From positions 496,001-560,000 of the forward strand of contig NW_027478443.1 of assembly GCF_051014685.1 (NCBI RefSeq): 64,000 nucleotides of DNA, in the 5' to 3' direction. Below, in pieces: positions 22,122 through 34,686 of the stretch. The translations under genes and the position numbers were made by a program. Every line of letters begins with the position of its first letter. The first letter of the stretch is position 1. The notes below the pieces were generated by a model, which saw only the letters and a program-made list of their open reading frames with translations, made no database searches and was not told the origin of the DNA. This stretch comes from Ptiloglossa arizonensis (lineage: Eukaryota; Arthropoda; Insecta; Hymenoptera; Colletidae).

Positions 22122-25100
22122 ATCGGGCGAGTTTCTACTTTCAGTTGCAACAGGAATTTTTGGGTCATGTCAATCCGTTCGCGAGATATGGGAGATTGAA
22201 GCCAAGAAATGGTTGAGAAGGCAAAAAAATTTTCGCAATTCTGCTGTTCCAAACGCTTAACCAGAATGGCCTAGGGAAAAAATACACATACCGTTGTAAT
22301 CGGGCGAGTTTCTACTTTCAGATGCAATAGGAATTTTTGCGTTAGGTCAATCCGTTCGCGAGATATGGGACTTTGAAGCTAAGAAATGGTTGACAAGACA
22401 ACAAATTTTTCGCAATTCTGCTGCTCCAATCGCTTAACCAGAATGATCTAGGGGAAAAATACACGTACCGTTGTAATCGGACGAGTTTCTACTTTCAAAT
22501 GCAATAGGAATTTTTGGGGTAGGTCAATCCGTTCGCGAGATATGGGAGTTTGAAGCCAAGAAATGGTTGAGAAGGCAAAAAAATTTTCGCAATTCTGCTG
22601 TTCCAAACGCTTAACCAGAATGGCCTAGGGAAAAAATACACATACCGTTGTAATCGGGCGAGTTTCTAATTTCAGATGCAATAGGAATTTTTGCGTTAGG
22701 TCAATCCGTTCGCGAGATATGGGACTTTGAAGCTAAGAAATGGTTGACAAGACAACAAATTTTTCGCAATTCTGCTGCTCCAATCGCTTAACCAGAATGA
22801 TCTAGGGGAAAAATACACGTACCGTTGTAATCGGACGAGTTTCTACTTTCAAATGCAATAGGAATTTTTGGGGTAGGTCAATCCGTTCGCGAGATATGGG
22901 AGTTTGAAGCCAAGAAATGGTTGAGAAGGCAAAAAATTTTTCGCAATTCTGCTGCTCGAAACGCTTATCCAGAATGGCCTAGGGAAAAAATACACATACC
23001 GTTGTAATCGGGCGAGGTTCTACTTTCAGATGCAATAGGAATTTTTGGGTTAGGTCAATCCGTTCGCGAGATATGGGAGTTTGAAGCTAAGAAATGGTTA
23101 AGAAGCCAACAAAGTTTGCGCAATTCTGCTGCTCCAAACATTTAACCAGAATGGCCTAGGGAAAAAATACACATACCGTTGTAATCGGGCGAGTTTCTAC
23201 TTTCAGTTACAAAAGGAATTTTTGGGTTAGGTCAATCCGTTCGCGAAATAAGGGACATTGAAGCTAAGAAATGGGTGACAAGACAACAAATTTTTCGCAA
23301 TTCTGTTGCTCCAATCGCTTAACCAGAATGACCTAGGGGAAAAATACGCGTACCGTTGTAATCGGACGAGTTTCTACTTTCAAATGCAATAGGAATTTTT
23401 GGGTTAGGTCAATCCGTTCGCGAGATATGGGAGTTTGAAAGCAAGAAATGGTTGAGAAGGCAAAAAATTGTTAGCAATTCTGCTGCTCGAAACGCTTATC
23501 CAGAATGGCCTAGGGAAAAAATACACATACCGTTGTAATCGGGCGAGTTTCTACTTTCAGATGCGATAGGAATTTTTGGGTTACGTCAATCCGTTCGCGA
23601 GATATGGGAGTTTGAAGCTAAGAAATGGTTAAGAAGACATCAAAGTTTGCGCAATTCTGCTGCTCCAAACGCTTAACCAGAATGGCCTAGGGAAAAAATA
23701 CACCTACCGTTGTAATCGGGCGAGTTTCTACTTTCAGTTACAATAGGAATTTTTGGGTTAGGTCAATCCGTTCGCGAGATATGGGAGTTTGAAGCCAAGG
23801 AATGGTTGAGAAGACCACAAATTTTTCGCATTTCTGCTGCTCCAAACGCTTAACTAGAATGGGCTAGGGAGAAAATACACATACCGGTATAATCGGGCGG
23901 GTTTCTACTTTCAGTTACAATAGGAATTTTTGGGTTAGGTCAATCCGTTCGCGAGATATGGGACTTTGAAGCTACGAAATGGTTGACAAGACAACAAATT
24001 TTTCGCAATTCTGTTGCTCCAATCGCTTAACCAGAATGACCTAGGGGAAAAATACGCGTACCGTTGTAATCGGGCGAGTTTCTACTTTCAAATGCAATAG
24101 GAAAATTTGGGTTAGGTCAATCCGTTCGCGAGATATGGGACTTTGAAGCTACGAAATGGTTGACAAGACAACAAATTTTTCGCAATTCTGCTGCTCCAAT
24201 CGCTTAACCAGAATGACCTAGGGGAAAAATACACGTACCGTTGTAATCGGGCGAGTTTCTACTTTCAGTTGCAATAGGAATTTTTGGGTTAGTTCAATCC
24301 GTTCGCGAGATATGGGAGTTTGAAGACAAGAAATGGTTGAGAAGGCAAAAAATTTTTCGCAATTCTGCTGCTTCAAACGCTTAACCAGAATGGCCTAGGG
24401 AAAAAATACACATACCGTTCTAATCGGGCGAGTTTCTACTTTCAGATGCAATACGAATTTTTGGGTTAGGTCAATCCGTTCGCGAGATATGGGAGTTTGA
24501 AGCTAAGAAATGGTTAAGAAGACAACGAAGCTTGCGCAATTCTGCTGCTCCAAACGCTTAACCAGAATGGCCTAGGGAAAAAATACACCCACCGTTGTAA
24601 TCGGGCGAGTTTCTACTTTCAGTTACAATAGGAATTTATGGGTTAGTTCAATCCGTTCGCGAGATATGGGAGTTTGAAGCCAAGAAATGGTTGCGAAGGC
24701 AAAAAATTTTTCGCAATTCTGCTGCTTCAAACGCTTAACCAGAATGGCCTAGGGAAAAAATACACATACCGTTGTAATCGGGCGAGATTCTACTTTCAGT
24801 TACAACAGGAATTTTTGGGTTAGTTCAATCCGTTCGCGAGATATGGGAGTTTGAAGCCAAGAAATGGTTGCGAAGGCAAAAAATTTTTCGCAATTCTGCT
24901 GCTTCAAACGCTTAACCAGAATGGCCTAGGGAAAAAATACACTTACCGTTGTAATCGGGCGAGTTTCTACTTTCAAACGCAATAGGAATTTTTGGGCTTG
25001 GTCAATCCGTTCGCGAGATATGGGAGTTTGAAGCCAAGAAATGGTTGAGAAGGCAAAAAATTTTTCGCAATTCTGCTGCTTCAAACGCTTAACCAGAATG

Positions 25101-25130
25101 GCCTAGGGAAAAAATACACCCACCGTTGTA
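22122..25130 (+). repeat. Mosaic stretch with a duplicated dimer and a long-range module
   Basis: A GGGTCATGTC monomer (22122) is followed by a duplicated dimer (22299-22652 and 22653-23006). Next is a module whose order matches 1063-2478: CTCGAAACG (22830), GAGGTTCTAC with AACATTTAACC (23007), GAAATAAGGG (23184), GTTTGAAAGC (23361), AGATGCGATAGG (23538), GACCACAAA (23715), GGTATAATCGGGCGGG (23892) and AGGAAAATTT (24069). The last five monomers (24246-25130) include A5- and A6-like variants (AATACGAATTTTTGG with GAAGCTTGCG; TTGCGAAGGC). Confidence 0.75.
22299..23006 (+). repeat. Tandemly duplicated dimer (2 x 354 bp)
   Basis: The pair is an AGATGC monomer with TTTTTGCGTTAGG and GATCTAGGGG, followed by a monomer starting ATCGGACGAG with TTTTTGGGGTAGG. 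It occurs at 22299/22476 and again at 22653/22830. The second member of the first pair ends in CTGTTCC, while that of the second pair ends in CTCGAAACG. The same pair is duplicated once more, independently placed, at 31147-31854. Confidence 0.82.
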
Positions 25131-27253
25131 ATCGGGCGAGTTTCTACTTTCAGTTACAATAGGAATTTTTGGGTTAGTTCAATCCGTTCGCGAGATATGG
25201 GAGTTTGAAGCCAAGAAATGGTTGCGAAGGCAAAAAATTTTTCGCAATTCTGCTGCTTCAAACGCTTAACCAGAATGGCATAGGGAAAAAATACACATAC
25301 CGTTGTAATCGGGCGAGTTTCTACTTTCAAATGCAATAGGAATTTTTGGGCTAGGACAATCCGTTCGCGAGATATGGGAGTTTGAAGCCAAGAAATGGTT
25401 GAGAAGGCAAAAAATTTTTCGCAATTCTGCTGCTCCAACCGCTTAACCAGAATGGCCTATGGAAAAAATACACATACCGTTGTAAACGGGCGAGTTTCTA
25501 CTTTCAAATGCAATAGGAATTTTTGGGTTAGGTCAATCCGTTCGCGAGATATGGGAGATTGAAGCCAAGAAATGGTTGAGAAGGCAAAACATTTTCGCAA
25601 TTCTGCTGCTTCAAACGCTTAACCAGAATGGCCTAGGGAAAAAATACACTTACCGTTGTAATCGGGCGAGTTTCTACTTTCAAATGCAATAGGAATTTTT
25701 GGGTTTGGTCAATCCGTTCGCGAGATATGGGATTTTGAAGCTGAGAAATGGTTGAGAAGACAACAAATTTTTCGCAATTCTGCTGCTCCAATCGCTTAAC
25801 CAGAATGACCTAGGGGAAAAATACACGTACCGTTGTAATCGGGCGAGTTTCTACTTTCAGTTGCAACAGGAATTTTTGGGTCATGTCAATCCGTTCGCGA
25901 GATATGGGAGATTGAAGCCAAGAAATGGTTGAGAAGACAAAACATTATTCGCAATTCTGTTGATCCAAACCCTTAACCAGAATGGCCTAGGGAAAAAATA
26001 AACATACCTTTGTAATCGGGCGAGTTTCTACTTTCAGTTACAACAGGAATTTTTGGGTTAGGTCAATCCGTTCGCGAGATATGGGACTTTGAAGCTAAGA
26101 AATGGTTGGCAAGACAACAAATTTTTCGCAATTCTGTTGCTCCAATCGCTTAGCCAGAATTACCTAGGGGAAAAATACACGTACCGTTGTAATCGGGCGA
26201 GTTTCTACTTTCAAATGCAATAGGAATTTATGGGCTAGGTCAATCCGTTCGCGAGATATGGGAGTTTGAAGCCAAGAAATGGTTGAGAAGGCAAAAAATT
26301 TTTCGCAATTCTGCTGTTCCAAACGCTTAACCAGAATGGCCTAGGGAAAAAATACACATACCGTTGTAATCGGGCGAGTTTCTACTTTCAGATGCAATAG
26401 GAATTTTTGCGTTAGGTCAATCCGTTCGCGAGATATGGGACTTTGAAGCTAAGAAATGGTTGACAAGACAACAAATTTTTCGCAATTCTGCTGCTCCAAT
26501 CGCTTAACCAGAATGATCTAGGGGAAAAATACACGTACCGTTGTAATCGGACGAGTTTCTACTTTCAAATGCAACAGGAATTTTTGGGGTAGGTCAATCC
26601 GTTCGCGAGATATGGGAGTTTGAAGCCAAGAAATGGTTGAGAAGGCAAAAAATTGTTAGCAATTCTGCTGCTCGAAACGCTTATCCAGAATGGCCTAGGG
26701 AAAAAATACACATACCGTTGTAATCGGGCGAGGTTCTACTTTCAGATGCAATAGGAATTTTTGGGTTAGGTCAATCCGTTCGCGAGATATGGGAGTTTGA
26801 AGCTAAGAAATGGTTAAGAAGCCAACAAAGTTTGCGCAATTCTGCTGCTCCAAACATTTAACCAGAATGGCCTAGGGAAAAAATACACATACCGTTGTAA
26901 TCGGGCGAGTTTCTACTTTCAGTTACAAAAGGAATTTTTGGGTTAGGTCAATCCGTTCGCGAAATAAGGGACATTGAAGCTAAGAAATGGTTGACAAGAC
27001 AACAAATTTTTCGCAATTCTGTTGCTCCAATCGCTTAACCAGAATGACCTAGGGGAAAAATACGCGTACCGTTGTAATCGGACGAGTTTCTACTTTCAAA
27101 TGCAATAGGAATTTTTGGGTTAGGTCAATCCGTTCGCGAGATATGGGAGTTTGAAAGCAAGAAATGGTTGAGAAGGCAAAAAATTGTTAGCAATTCTGCT
27201 GCTCGAAACGCTTATCCAGAATGGCCTAGGGAAAAAATACACACACCGTTGTA
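25131..27253 (+). repeat. 12-monomer unit (2123 bp), copy 1
   Basis: Starts with an AGTTAC monomer with GGTTAGTTC, TTGCGAAGGC and GGCATAGGG. It then holds the 8-monomer core cycle: GGGCTAGG/CTATGG (25308), GGGAGATTG (25485), GGGTTTGG (25661), GGGTCATGTC (25838), CTTAGCCAG (26015), AATTTATGGGCTAGG (26192), TTTTTGCGTTAGG (26369) and ATCGGACGAG (26546). Three further monomers (26723-27253) end the unit. One T was lost at about 25590 (CATTTTCGC). The junction before 25485 is an unusual AAACGGG. Confidence 0.85.
25475..25491 (+). other. Best CENP-B-box-like copy of site 2
   Basis: The junction here reads TACCGTTGTAAACGGGC. The usual T at box position 12 is A, which satisfies the R of the CENP-B consensus and raises the match from 12 to 13 of 17. 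The TT at positions 2-3 is still AC. I saw this base only at this junction; the sister copy at 27598 has the common T. Confidence 0.3.
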
Positions 27254-28845
27254 ATCGGGCGAGTTTCTACTTTCAGTTACAATAGGAATTTTTGGGTTAG
27301 TTCAATCCGTTCGCGAGATATGGGAGTTTGAAGCCAAGAAATGGTTGCGAAGGCAAAAAATTTTTCGCAATTCTGCTGCTTCAAACGCTTAACCAGAATG
27401 GCATAGGGAAAAAATACACATACCGTTGTAATCGGGCGAGTTTCTACTTTCAAATGCAATAGGAATTTTTGGGCTAGGACAATCCGTTCGCGAGATATGG
27501 GAGTTTGAAGCCAAGAAATGGTTGAGAAGGCAAAAAATTTTTCGCAATTCTGCTGCTCCAACCGCTTAACCAGAATGGCCTATGGAAAAAATACACATAC
27601 CGTTGTAATCGGGCGAGTTTCTACTTTCAAATGCAATAGGAATTTTTGGGTTAGGTCAATCCGTTCGCGAGATATGGGAGATTGAAGCCAAGAAATGGTT
27701 GAGAAGGCAAAACATTTTCGCAATTCTGCTGCTTCAAACGCTTAACCAGAATGGCCTAGGGAAAAAATACACTTACCGTTGTAATCGGGCGAGTTTCTAC
27801 TTTCAAATGCAATAGGAATTTTTGGGTTTGGTCAATCCGTTCGCGAGATATGGGATTTTGAAGCTGAGAAATGGTTGAGAAGACAACAAATTTTTCGCAA
27901 TTCTGCTGCTCCAATCGCTTAACCAGAATGACCTAGGGGAAAAATACACGTACCGTTGTAATCGGGCGAGTTTCTACTTTCAGTTGCAACAGGAATTTTT
28001 GGGTCATGTCAATCCGTTCGCGAGATATGGGAGATTGAAGCCAAGAAATGGTTGAGAAGACAAAACATTATTCGCAATTCTGTTGATCCAAACCCTTAAC
28101 CAGAATGGCCTAGGGAAAAAATAAACATACCTTTGTAATCGGGCGAGTTTCTACTTTCAGTTACAACAGGAATTTTTGGGTTAGGTCAATCCGTTCGCGA
28201 GATATGGGACTTTGAAGCTAAGAAATGGTTGGCAAGACAACAAATTTTTCGCAATTCTGTTGCTCCAATCGCTTAGCCAGAATTACCTAGGGGAAAAATA
28301 CACGTACCGTTGTAATCGGGCGAGTTTCTACTTTCAAATGCAATAGGAATTTATGGGCTAGGTCAATCCGTTCGCGAGATATGGGAGTTTGAAGCCAAGA
28401 AATGGTTGAGAAGGCAAAAAATTTTTCGCAATTCTGCTGTTCCAAACGCTTAACCAGAATGGCCTAGGGAAAAAATACACATACCGTTGTAATCGGGCGA
28501 GTTTCTACTTTCAGATGCAATAGGAATTTTTGCGTTAGGTCAATCCGTTCGCGAGATATGGGACTTTGAAGCTAAGAAATGGTTGACAAGACAACAAATT
28601 TTTCGCAATTCTGCTGCTCCAATCGCTTAACCAGAATGATCTAGGGGAAAAATACACGTACCGTTGTAATCGGACGAGTTTCTACTTTCAAATGCAATAG
28701 GAATTTTTGGGGTAGGTCAATCCGTTCGCGAGATATGGGAGTTTGAAAGCAAGAAATGGTTGAGAAGGCAAAAAATTGTTAGCAATTCTGCTGCTCGAAA
28801 CGCTTATCCAGAATGGCCTAGGGAAAAAATACACATACCGTTGTA
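27254..28845 (+). repeat. Partial copy 2 of the 12-monomer unit (nine monomers)
   Basis: Repeats 25131-26722 with a 2123-bp offset at its start, including the rare GGCATAGGG and the CATTTTCGC one-base deletion (about 27713). The order then departs: 28669 carries GTTTGAAAGC and GTTAGC, and leads straight to an AGAAGCGATAGG monomer (28846) instead of the GAGGTTCTAC monomer. Confidence 0.82.
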
Positions 28846-31800
28846 ATCGGGCGAGTTTCTACTTTCAGAAGCGATAGGAATTTTTGGGTTACGTCAATCC
28901 GTTCGCGAGATATGGGAGTTTGAAGCTAAGAAATGGTTAAGAAGACATCAAAGTTTGCGCAATTCTGCTGCTCCAAACGCTTAACCAGAATGGCCTAGGG
29001 AAAAAATACACCTACCGTTGTAATCGGGCGAGTTTCTACTTTCAGTTACAATAGGAATTTTTGGGTTAGGTCAATCCGTTCGCGAGATATGGGAGTTTGA
29101 AGCCAAGGAATGGTTGAGAAGACCACAAATTTTTCGCATTTCTGCTGCTCCAAACGCTTAACTAGAATGGGCTAGGGAGAAAATACACATACCGGTATAA
29201 TCGGGCGGGTTTCTACTTTCAGTTACAATAGGAATTTTTGGGTTAGGTCAATCCGTTCGCGAGATATGGGACTTTGAAGCTACGAAATGGTTGACAAGAC
29301 AACAAATTTTTCGCAATTCTGTTGCTCCAATCGCTTAACCAGAATGACCTAGGGGAAAAATACGCGTACCGTTGTAATCGGGCGAGTTTCTACTTTCAAA
29401 TGCAATAGGAAAATTTGGGTTAGGTCAATCCGTTCGCGAGATATGGGACTTTGAAGCTACGAAATGGTTGACAAGACAACAAATTTTTCGCAATTCTGCT
29501 GCTCCAATCGCTTAACCAGAATGACCTAGGGGAAAAATACACGTACCGTTGTAATCGGGCGAGTTTCTACTTTCAGTTGCAATAGGAATTTTTGGGTTAG
29601 TTCAATCCGTTCGCGAGATATGGGAGTTTGAAGCCAAGAAATGGTTGAGAAGGCAAAAAATTTTTCGCAATTCTGCTGCTTCAAACGCTTAACCAGAATG
29701 GCCTAGGGAAAAAATACACATACCGTTCTAATCGGGCGAGTTTCTACTTTCAGATGCAATACGAATTTTTGGGTTAGGTCAATCCGTTCGCGAGATATGG
29801 GAGTTTGAAGCTAAGAAATGGTTAAGAAGACAACGAAGCTTGCGCAATTCTGCTGCTCCAAACGCTTGACCAGAATGGCCTAGGGAAAAAATACACCCAC
29901 CGTTGTAATCGGGCGAGTTTCTACTTTCAGTTACAATAGGAATTTATGGGTTAGTTCAATCCGTTCGCGAGATATGGGAGTTTGAAGCCAAGAAATGGTT
30001 GCGAAGGCAAAAAATTTTTCGCAATTCTGCTGCTTCAAACGCTTAACCAGAATGGCCTAGGGAAAAAATACACATACCGTTGTAATCGGGCGAGTTTCTA
30101 CTTTCAAATGCAATAGGAATTTTTGGGCTAGGTCAATCCGTTCGCGAGATATGGGAGTTTGAAGCCAAGAAATGGTTGAGAAGGCAAAAAATTTTTCGCA
30201 ATTCTGCTGCTCCAACCGCTTAACCAGAATGGCCTATGGAAAAAATACACATACCGTTGTAATCGGGCGAGTTTCTACTTTCAAATGCAATAGGAATTTT
30301 TGGGTTAGGTCAATCCGTTCGCGAGATATGGGAGATTGAAGCCAAGAAATGGTTGAGAAGGCAAAACATTTTTCGCAATTCTGCTGCTTCAAACGCTTAA
30401 CCAGAATGGCCTAGGGAAAAAATACACTTACCGTTGTAATCGGGCGAGTTTCTACTTTCAAATGCAATAGGAATTTTTGGGTTTGGTCAATCCGTTCGCG
30501 AGATATGGGATTTTGAAGCTGAGAAATGGTTGAGAAGACAACAAATTTTTCGCAATTCTGCTGCTCCAATCGCTTAACCAGAATGACCTAGGGGAAAAAT
30601 ACACGTACCGTTGTAATCGGGTGTGTTTCTACTTTCAGTTGCAACAGGAATTTTTGGGTCATGTCAATCCGTTCGCGAGATATGGGAGATTGAAGCCAAG
30701 AAATGGTTGAGAAGGCAAAACATTATTCGCAATTCTGTTGATCCAAACCCTTAACCAGAATGGCCTAGGGAAAAAATACACATACCTTTGTAATCGGGCG
30801 AGTTTCTACTTTCAGTTACAACAGGAATTTTTGGGTTAGGTCAATCCGTTCGCGAGATATGGGACTTTGAAGCTAAGAAATGGTTGACAAGACAACAAAT
30901 TTTTCGCAATTCTGTTGCTCCAATCGCTTAGCCAGAATTACCTAGGGGAAAAATACACGTACCGTTGTAATCGGGCGAGTTTCTACTTTCAAATGCAATA
31001 GGAATTTATGGGCTAGGTCAATCCGTTCGCGAGATATGGGAGTTTGAAGCCAAGAAATGGTTGAGAAGGCAAAAAATTTTTCGCAATTCTGCTGTTCCAA
31101 ACGCTTAACCAGAATGGCCTAGGGAAAAAATACACATACCGTTGTAATCGGGCGAGTTTCTACTTTCAGATGCAATAGGAATTTTTGCGTTAGGTCAATC
31201 CGTTCGCGAGATATGGGACTTTGAAGCTAAGAAATGGTTGACAAGACAACAAATTTTTCGCAATTCTGCTGCTCCAATCGCTTAACCAGAATGATCTAGG
31301 GGAAAAATACACGTACCGTTGTAATCGGACGAGTTTCTACTTTCAAATGCAATAGGAATTTATGGGCTAGGTCAATCCGTTCGCGAGATATGGGAGTTTG
31401 AAGCCAAGAAATGGTTGAGAAGGCAAAAAATTTTTCGCAATTCTGCTGTTCCAAACGCTTAACCAGAATGGCCTAGGGAAAAAATACACATACCGTTGTA
31501 ATCGGGCGAGTTTCTACTTTCAGATGCAATAGGAATTTTTGCGTTAGGTCAATCCGTTCGCGAGATATGGGACTTTGAAGCTAAGAAATGGTTGACAAGA
31601 CAACAAATTTTTCGCAATTCTGCTGCTCCAATCGCTTAACCAGAATGATCTAGGGGAAAAATACACGTACCGTTGTAATCGGACGAGTTTCTACTTTCAA
31701 ATGCAATAGGAATTTTTGGGGTAGGTCAATCCGTTCGCGAGATATGGGAGTTTGAAAGCAAGAAATGGTTGAGAAGGCAAAAAATTGTTAGCAATTCTGC

Positions 31801-31854
31801 TGCTCGAAACGCTTATCCAGAATGGCCTAGGGAAAAAATACACATACCGTTGTA
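28846..31854 (+). repeat. 17-monomer unit (3009 bp), copy 1
   Basis: Begins with GCGATAGG/GGTTACG (28846), then GACCACAAA (29023), GGTATAATCGGGCGGG (29200), AGGAAAATTT (29377), GGTTAGTTC (29554), AATACGAA (29731), AATTTATGGGTTAG (29908). The 8-monomer core cycle follows from 30085, with its last dimer duplicated (31147-31500 and 31501-31854). The same start marker returns at 31855, exactly 17 x 177 bp later. Confidence 0.85.
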
Positions 31855-33270
31855 ATCGGGCGAGTTTCTACTTTCAGATGCGATAGGAATTTTTGGGTTA
31901 CGTCAATCCGTTCGCGAGATATGGGAGTTTGAAGCTAAGAAATGGTTAAGAAGACATCAAAGTTTGCGCAATTCTGCTGCTCCAAACGCTTAACCAGAAT
32001 GGCCTAGGGAAAAAATACACCTACCGTTGTAATCGGGCGAGTTTCTACTTCCAGTTACAATAGGAATTTTTGGGTTAGGTCAATCCGTTCGCGAGATATG
32101 GGAGTTTGAAGCCAAGGAATGGTTGAGAAGACCACAAATTTTTCGCATTTCTGCTGCTCCAAACGCTTAACTAGAATGGGCTAGGGAGAAAATACACATA
32201 CCGGTATAATCGGGCGGGTTTCTACTTTCAGTTACAATAGGAATTTTTGGGTTAGGTCAATCCGTTCGCGAGATGTGGGACTTTGAAGCTACGAAATGGT
32301 TGACAAGACAACAAATTTTTCGCAATTCTGTTGCTCCAATCGCTTAACCAGAATGACCTAGGGGAAAAATACTCGTACCGTTGTAATCGGGCGAGTTTCT
32401 ACTTTCAAATGCAATAGGAAAATTTGGGTTAGGTCAATCCGTTCGCGAGATATGGGACTTTGAAGCTACGAAATGGTTGACAAGACAACAAATTTTTCGC
32501 AATTCTGCTGCTCCAATCGCTTAACCAGAATGACCTAGGGGAAAAATACACGTACCGTTGTAATCGGGCGAGTTTCTACTTTCAGTTGCAATAGGAATTT
32601 TTGGGTTAGTTCAATCCGTTCGCGAGATATGGGAGTTTGAAGCCAAGAAATGGTTGAGAAGGCAAAAAATTTTTCGCAATTCTGCTGCTTCAAACGCTTA
32701 ACCAGAATGGCCTAGGGAAAAAATACACATACCGTTCTAATCGGGCGAGTTTCTACTTTCAGATGCAATACGAATTTTTGGGTTAGGTCAATCCGTTCGC
32801 GAGATATGGGAGTTTGAAGCTAAGAAATGGTTAAGAAGACAACGAAGCTTGCGCAATTCTGCTGCTCCAAACGCTTAACCAGAATGGCCTAGGGAAAAAA
32901 TACACCCACCGTTGTAATCGGGCGAGTTTCTACTTTCAGTTACAATAGGAATTTATGGGTTAGTTCAATCCGTTCGCGAGATATGGGAGTTTGAAGCCAA
33001 GAAATGGTTGCGAAGGCAAAAAATTTTTCGCAATTCTGCTGCTTCAAACGCTTAACCAGAATGGCCTAGGGCAAAAATACACATACCGTTGTAATCGGGC
33101 GAGTTTCTACTTTCAAATGCAATAGGAATTTTTGGGCTAGGTCAATCCGTTCGCGAGATATGGGAGTTTGAAGCCAAGAAATGGTTGAGAAGGCAACAAA
33201 TTTTTCGCAATTCTGCTGCTCCAACCGCTTAACCAGAATGGCCTATGGAAAAAATACACATACCGTTGTA
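31855..33270 (+). repeat. Partial copy 2 of the 17-monomer unit (eight monomers)
   Basis: Matches 28846-30261 monomer by monomer, including GACCACAAA (32032), GGTATAATCGGGCGGG (32209), AGGAAAATTT (32386) and GGGCTAGG/CTATGG (33094). It then jumps to the GGGTCATGTC monomer at 33271, skipping the GGGAGATTG and GGGTTTGG monomers of the core cycle. Private changes include GATGTGGGA in CENP-B-like site 1 (about 32273). Confidence 0.83.
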
Positions 33271-34686
33271 ATCGGGCGAGTTTCTACTTTCAGTTGCAAC
33301 AGGAATTTTTGGGTCATGTCAATCCGTTCGCGAGATATGGGAGATTGAAGCCAAGAAATGGTTGAGAAGGCAAAACATTATTCGCAATTCTGTTGATCCA
33401 AACCCTTAACCAGAATGGCCTAGGGAAAAAATACACATACCTTTGTAATCGGGCGAGTTTCTACTTTCAGTTACAACAGGAATTTTTGGGTTAGGTCAAT
33501 CCGTTCGCGAGATATGGGACTTTGAAGCTAAGAAATGGTTGACAAGACAACAAATTTTTCGCAATTCTGTTGCTCCAATCGCTTAGCCAGAATTACCTAG
33601 GGGAAAAATACACGTACCGTTGTAATCGGGCGAGTTTCTACTTTCAAATGCAATAGGAATTTATGGGCTAGGTCAATCCGTTCGCGAGATATGGGAGTTT
33701 GAAGCCAAGAAATGGTTGAGAAGGCAAAAAATTTTTCGCAATTCTGCTGTTCCAAACGCTTAACCAGAATGGCCTAGGGAAAAAATACACATACCGTTGT
33801 AATCGGGCGAGTTTCTACTTTCAGATGCAATAGGAATTTTTGCGTTAGGTCAATCCGTTCGCGAGATATGGGACTTTGAAGCTAAGAAATGGTTGACAAG
33901 ACAACAAATTTTTCGCAATTCTGCTGCTCCAATCGCTTAACCAGAATGATCTAGGGGAAAAATACACGTACCGTTGTAATCGGACGAGTTTCTACTTTCA
34001 AATGCAATAGGAATTTTTGGGGTAGGTCAATCCGTTCGCGAGATATGGGAGTTTGAAGCCAAGAAATGGTTGAGAAGGCAAAAAATTTTTCGCAATTCTG
34101 CTGCTCGAAACGCTTATCCAGAATGGCCTAGGGAAAAAATACACATACCGTTGTAATCGGGCGAGTTTCTACTTTCAGATGCAATAGGAATTTTTGGGCT
34201 AGGTCAATCCGTTCGCGAGATATGGGAGTTTGAAGCCAAGAAATGGTTGAGAAGGCAAAAAATTTTTCGCAATTCTGCTGCTCCAACCGCTTAACCAGAA
34301 TGGCCTATGGAAAAAATACACATACCGTTGTAATCGGGCGAGTTTCTACTTTCAAATGCAATAGGAATTTTTGGGTTAGGTCAATCCGTTCGCGAGATAT
34401 GGGAGATTGAAGCCAAGAAATGGTTGAGAAGGCAAAACATTTTTCGCAATTCTGCTGCTTCAAACGCTTAACCAGAATGGCCTAGGGAATAAATACACTT
34501 ACCGTTGTAATCGGGCGAGTTTCTACTTTCAAATGCAATAGGAATTTTTGGGTTTGGTCAATCCGTTCGCGAGATATGGGATTTTGAAGCTGAGAAATGG
34601 TTGAGAAGACAACAAATTTTTCGCAATTCTGCTGCTCCAATCGCTTAACCAGAATGACCTAGGGGAAAAATACACGTACCGTTGTA
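33271..34686 (+). repeat. 8-monomer HOR C (1416 bp), copy 1
   Basis: Order: GTTGCAACAGG/GGGTCATGTC (33271), GTTACAACAGG/CTTAGCCAG (33448), AATTTATGGGCTAGG/CTGTTCC (33625), TTTTTGCGTTAGG/GATCTAGGGG (33802), ATCGGACGAG/GGGGTAGG/CTCGAAACG (33979), GGGCTAGG/CTATGG (34156), GGGAGATTG/GGGAATAAATAC (34333), GGGTTTGG/GGGATTTTG (34510). This copy has TCAATCCG in its first monomer, where the next three have TCAATTCG. Confidence 0.92.

Noticed and set aside
27277..27561. 94-codon minus-strand open frame (also 25154-25438 and 51517-51801)
   Set aside because: Same explanation: GGCATAGGG and GCCAAG variants abolish stops in a monomer of 59 codons. The frame ends inside ordinary satellite sequence and resembles no protein family I know.
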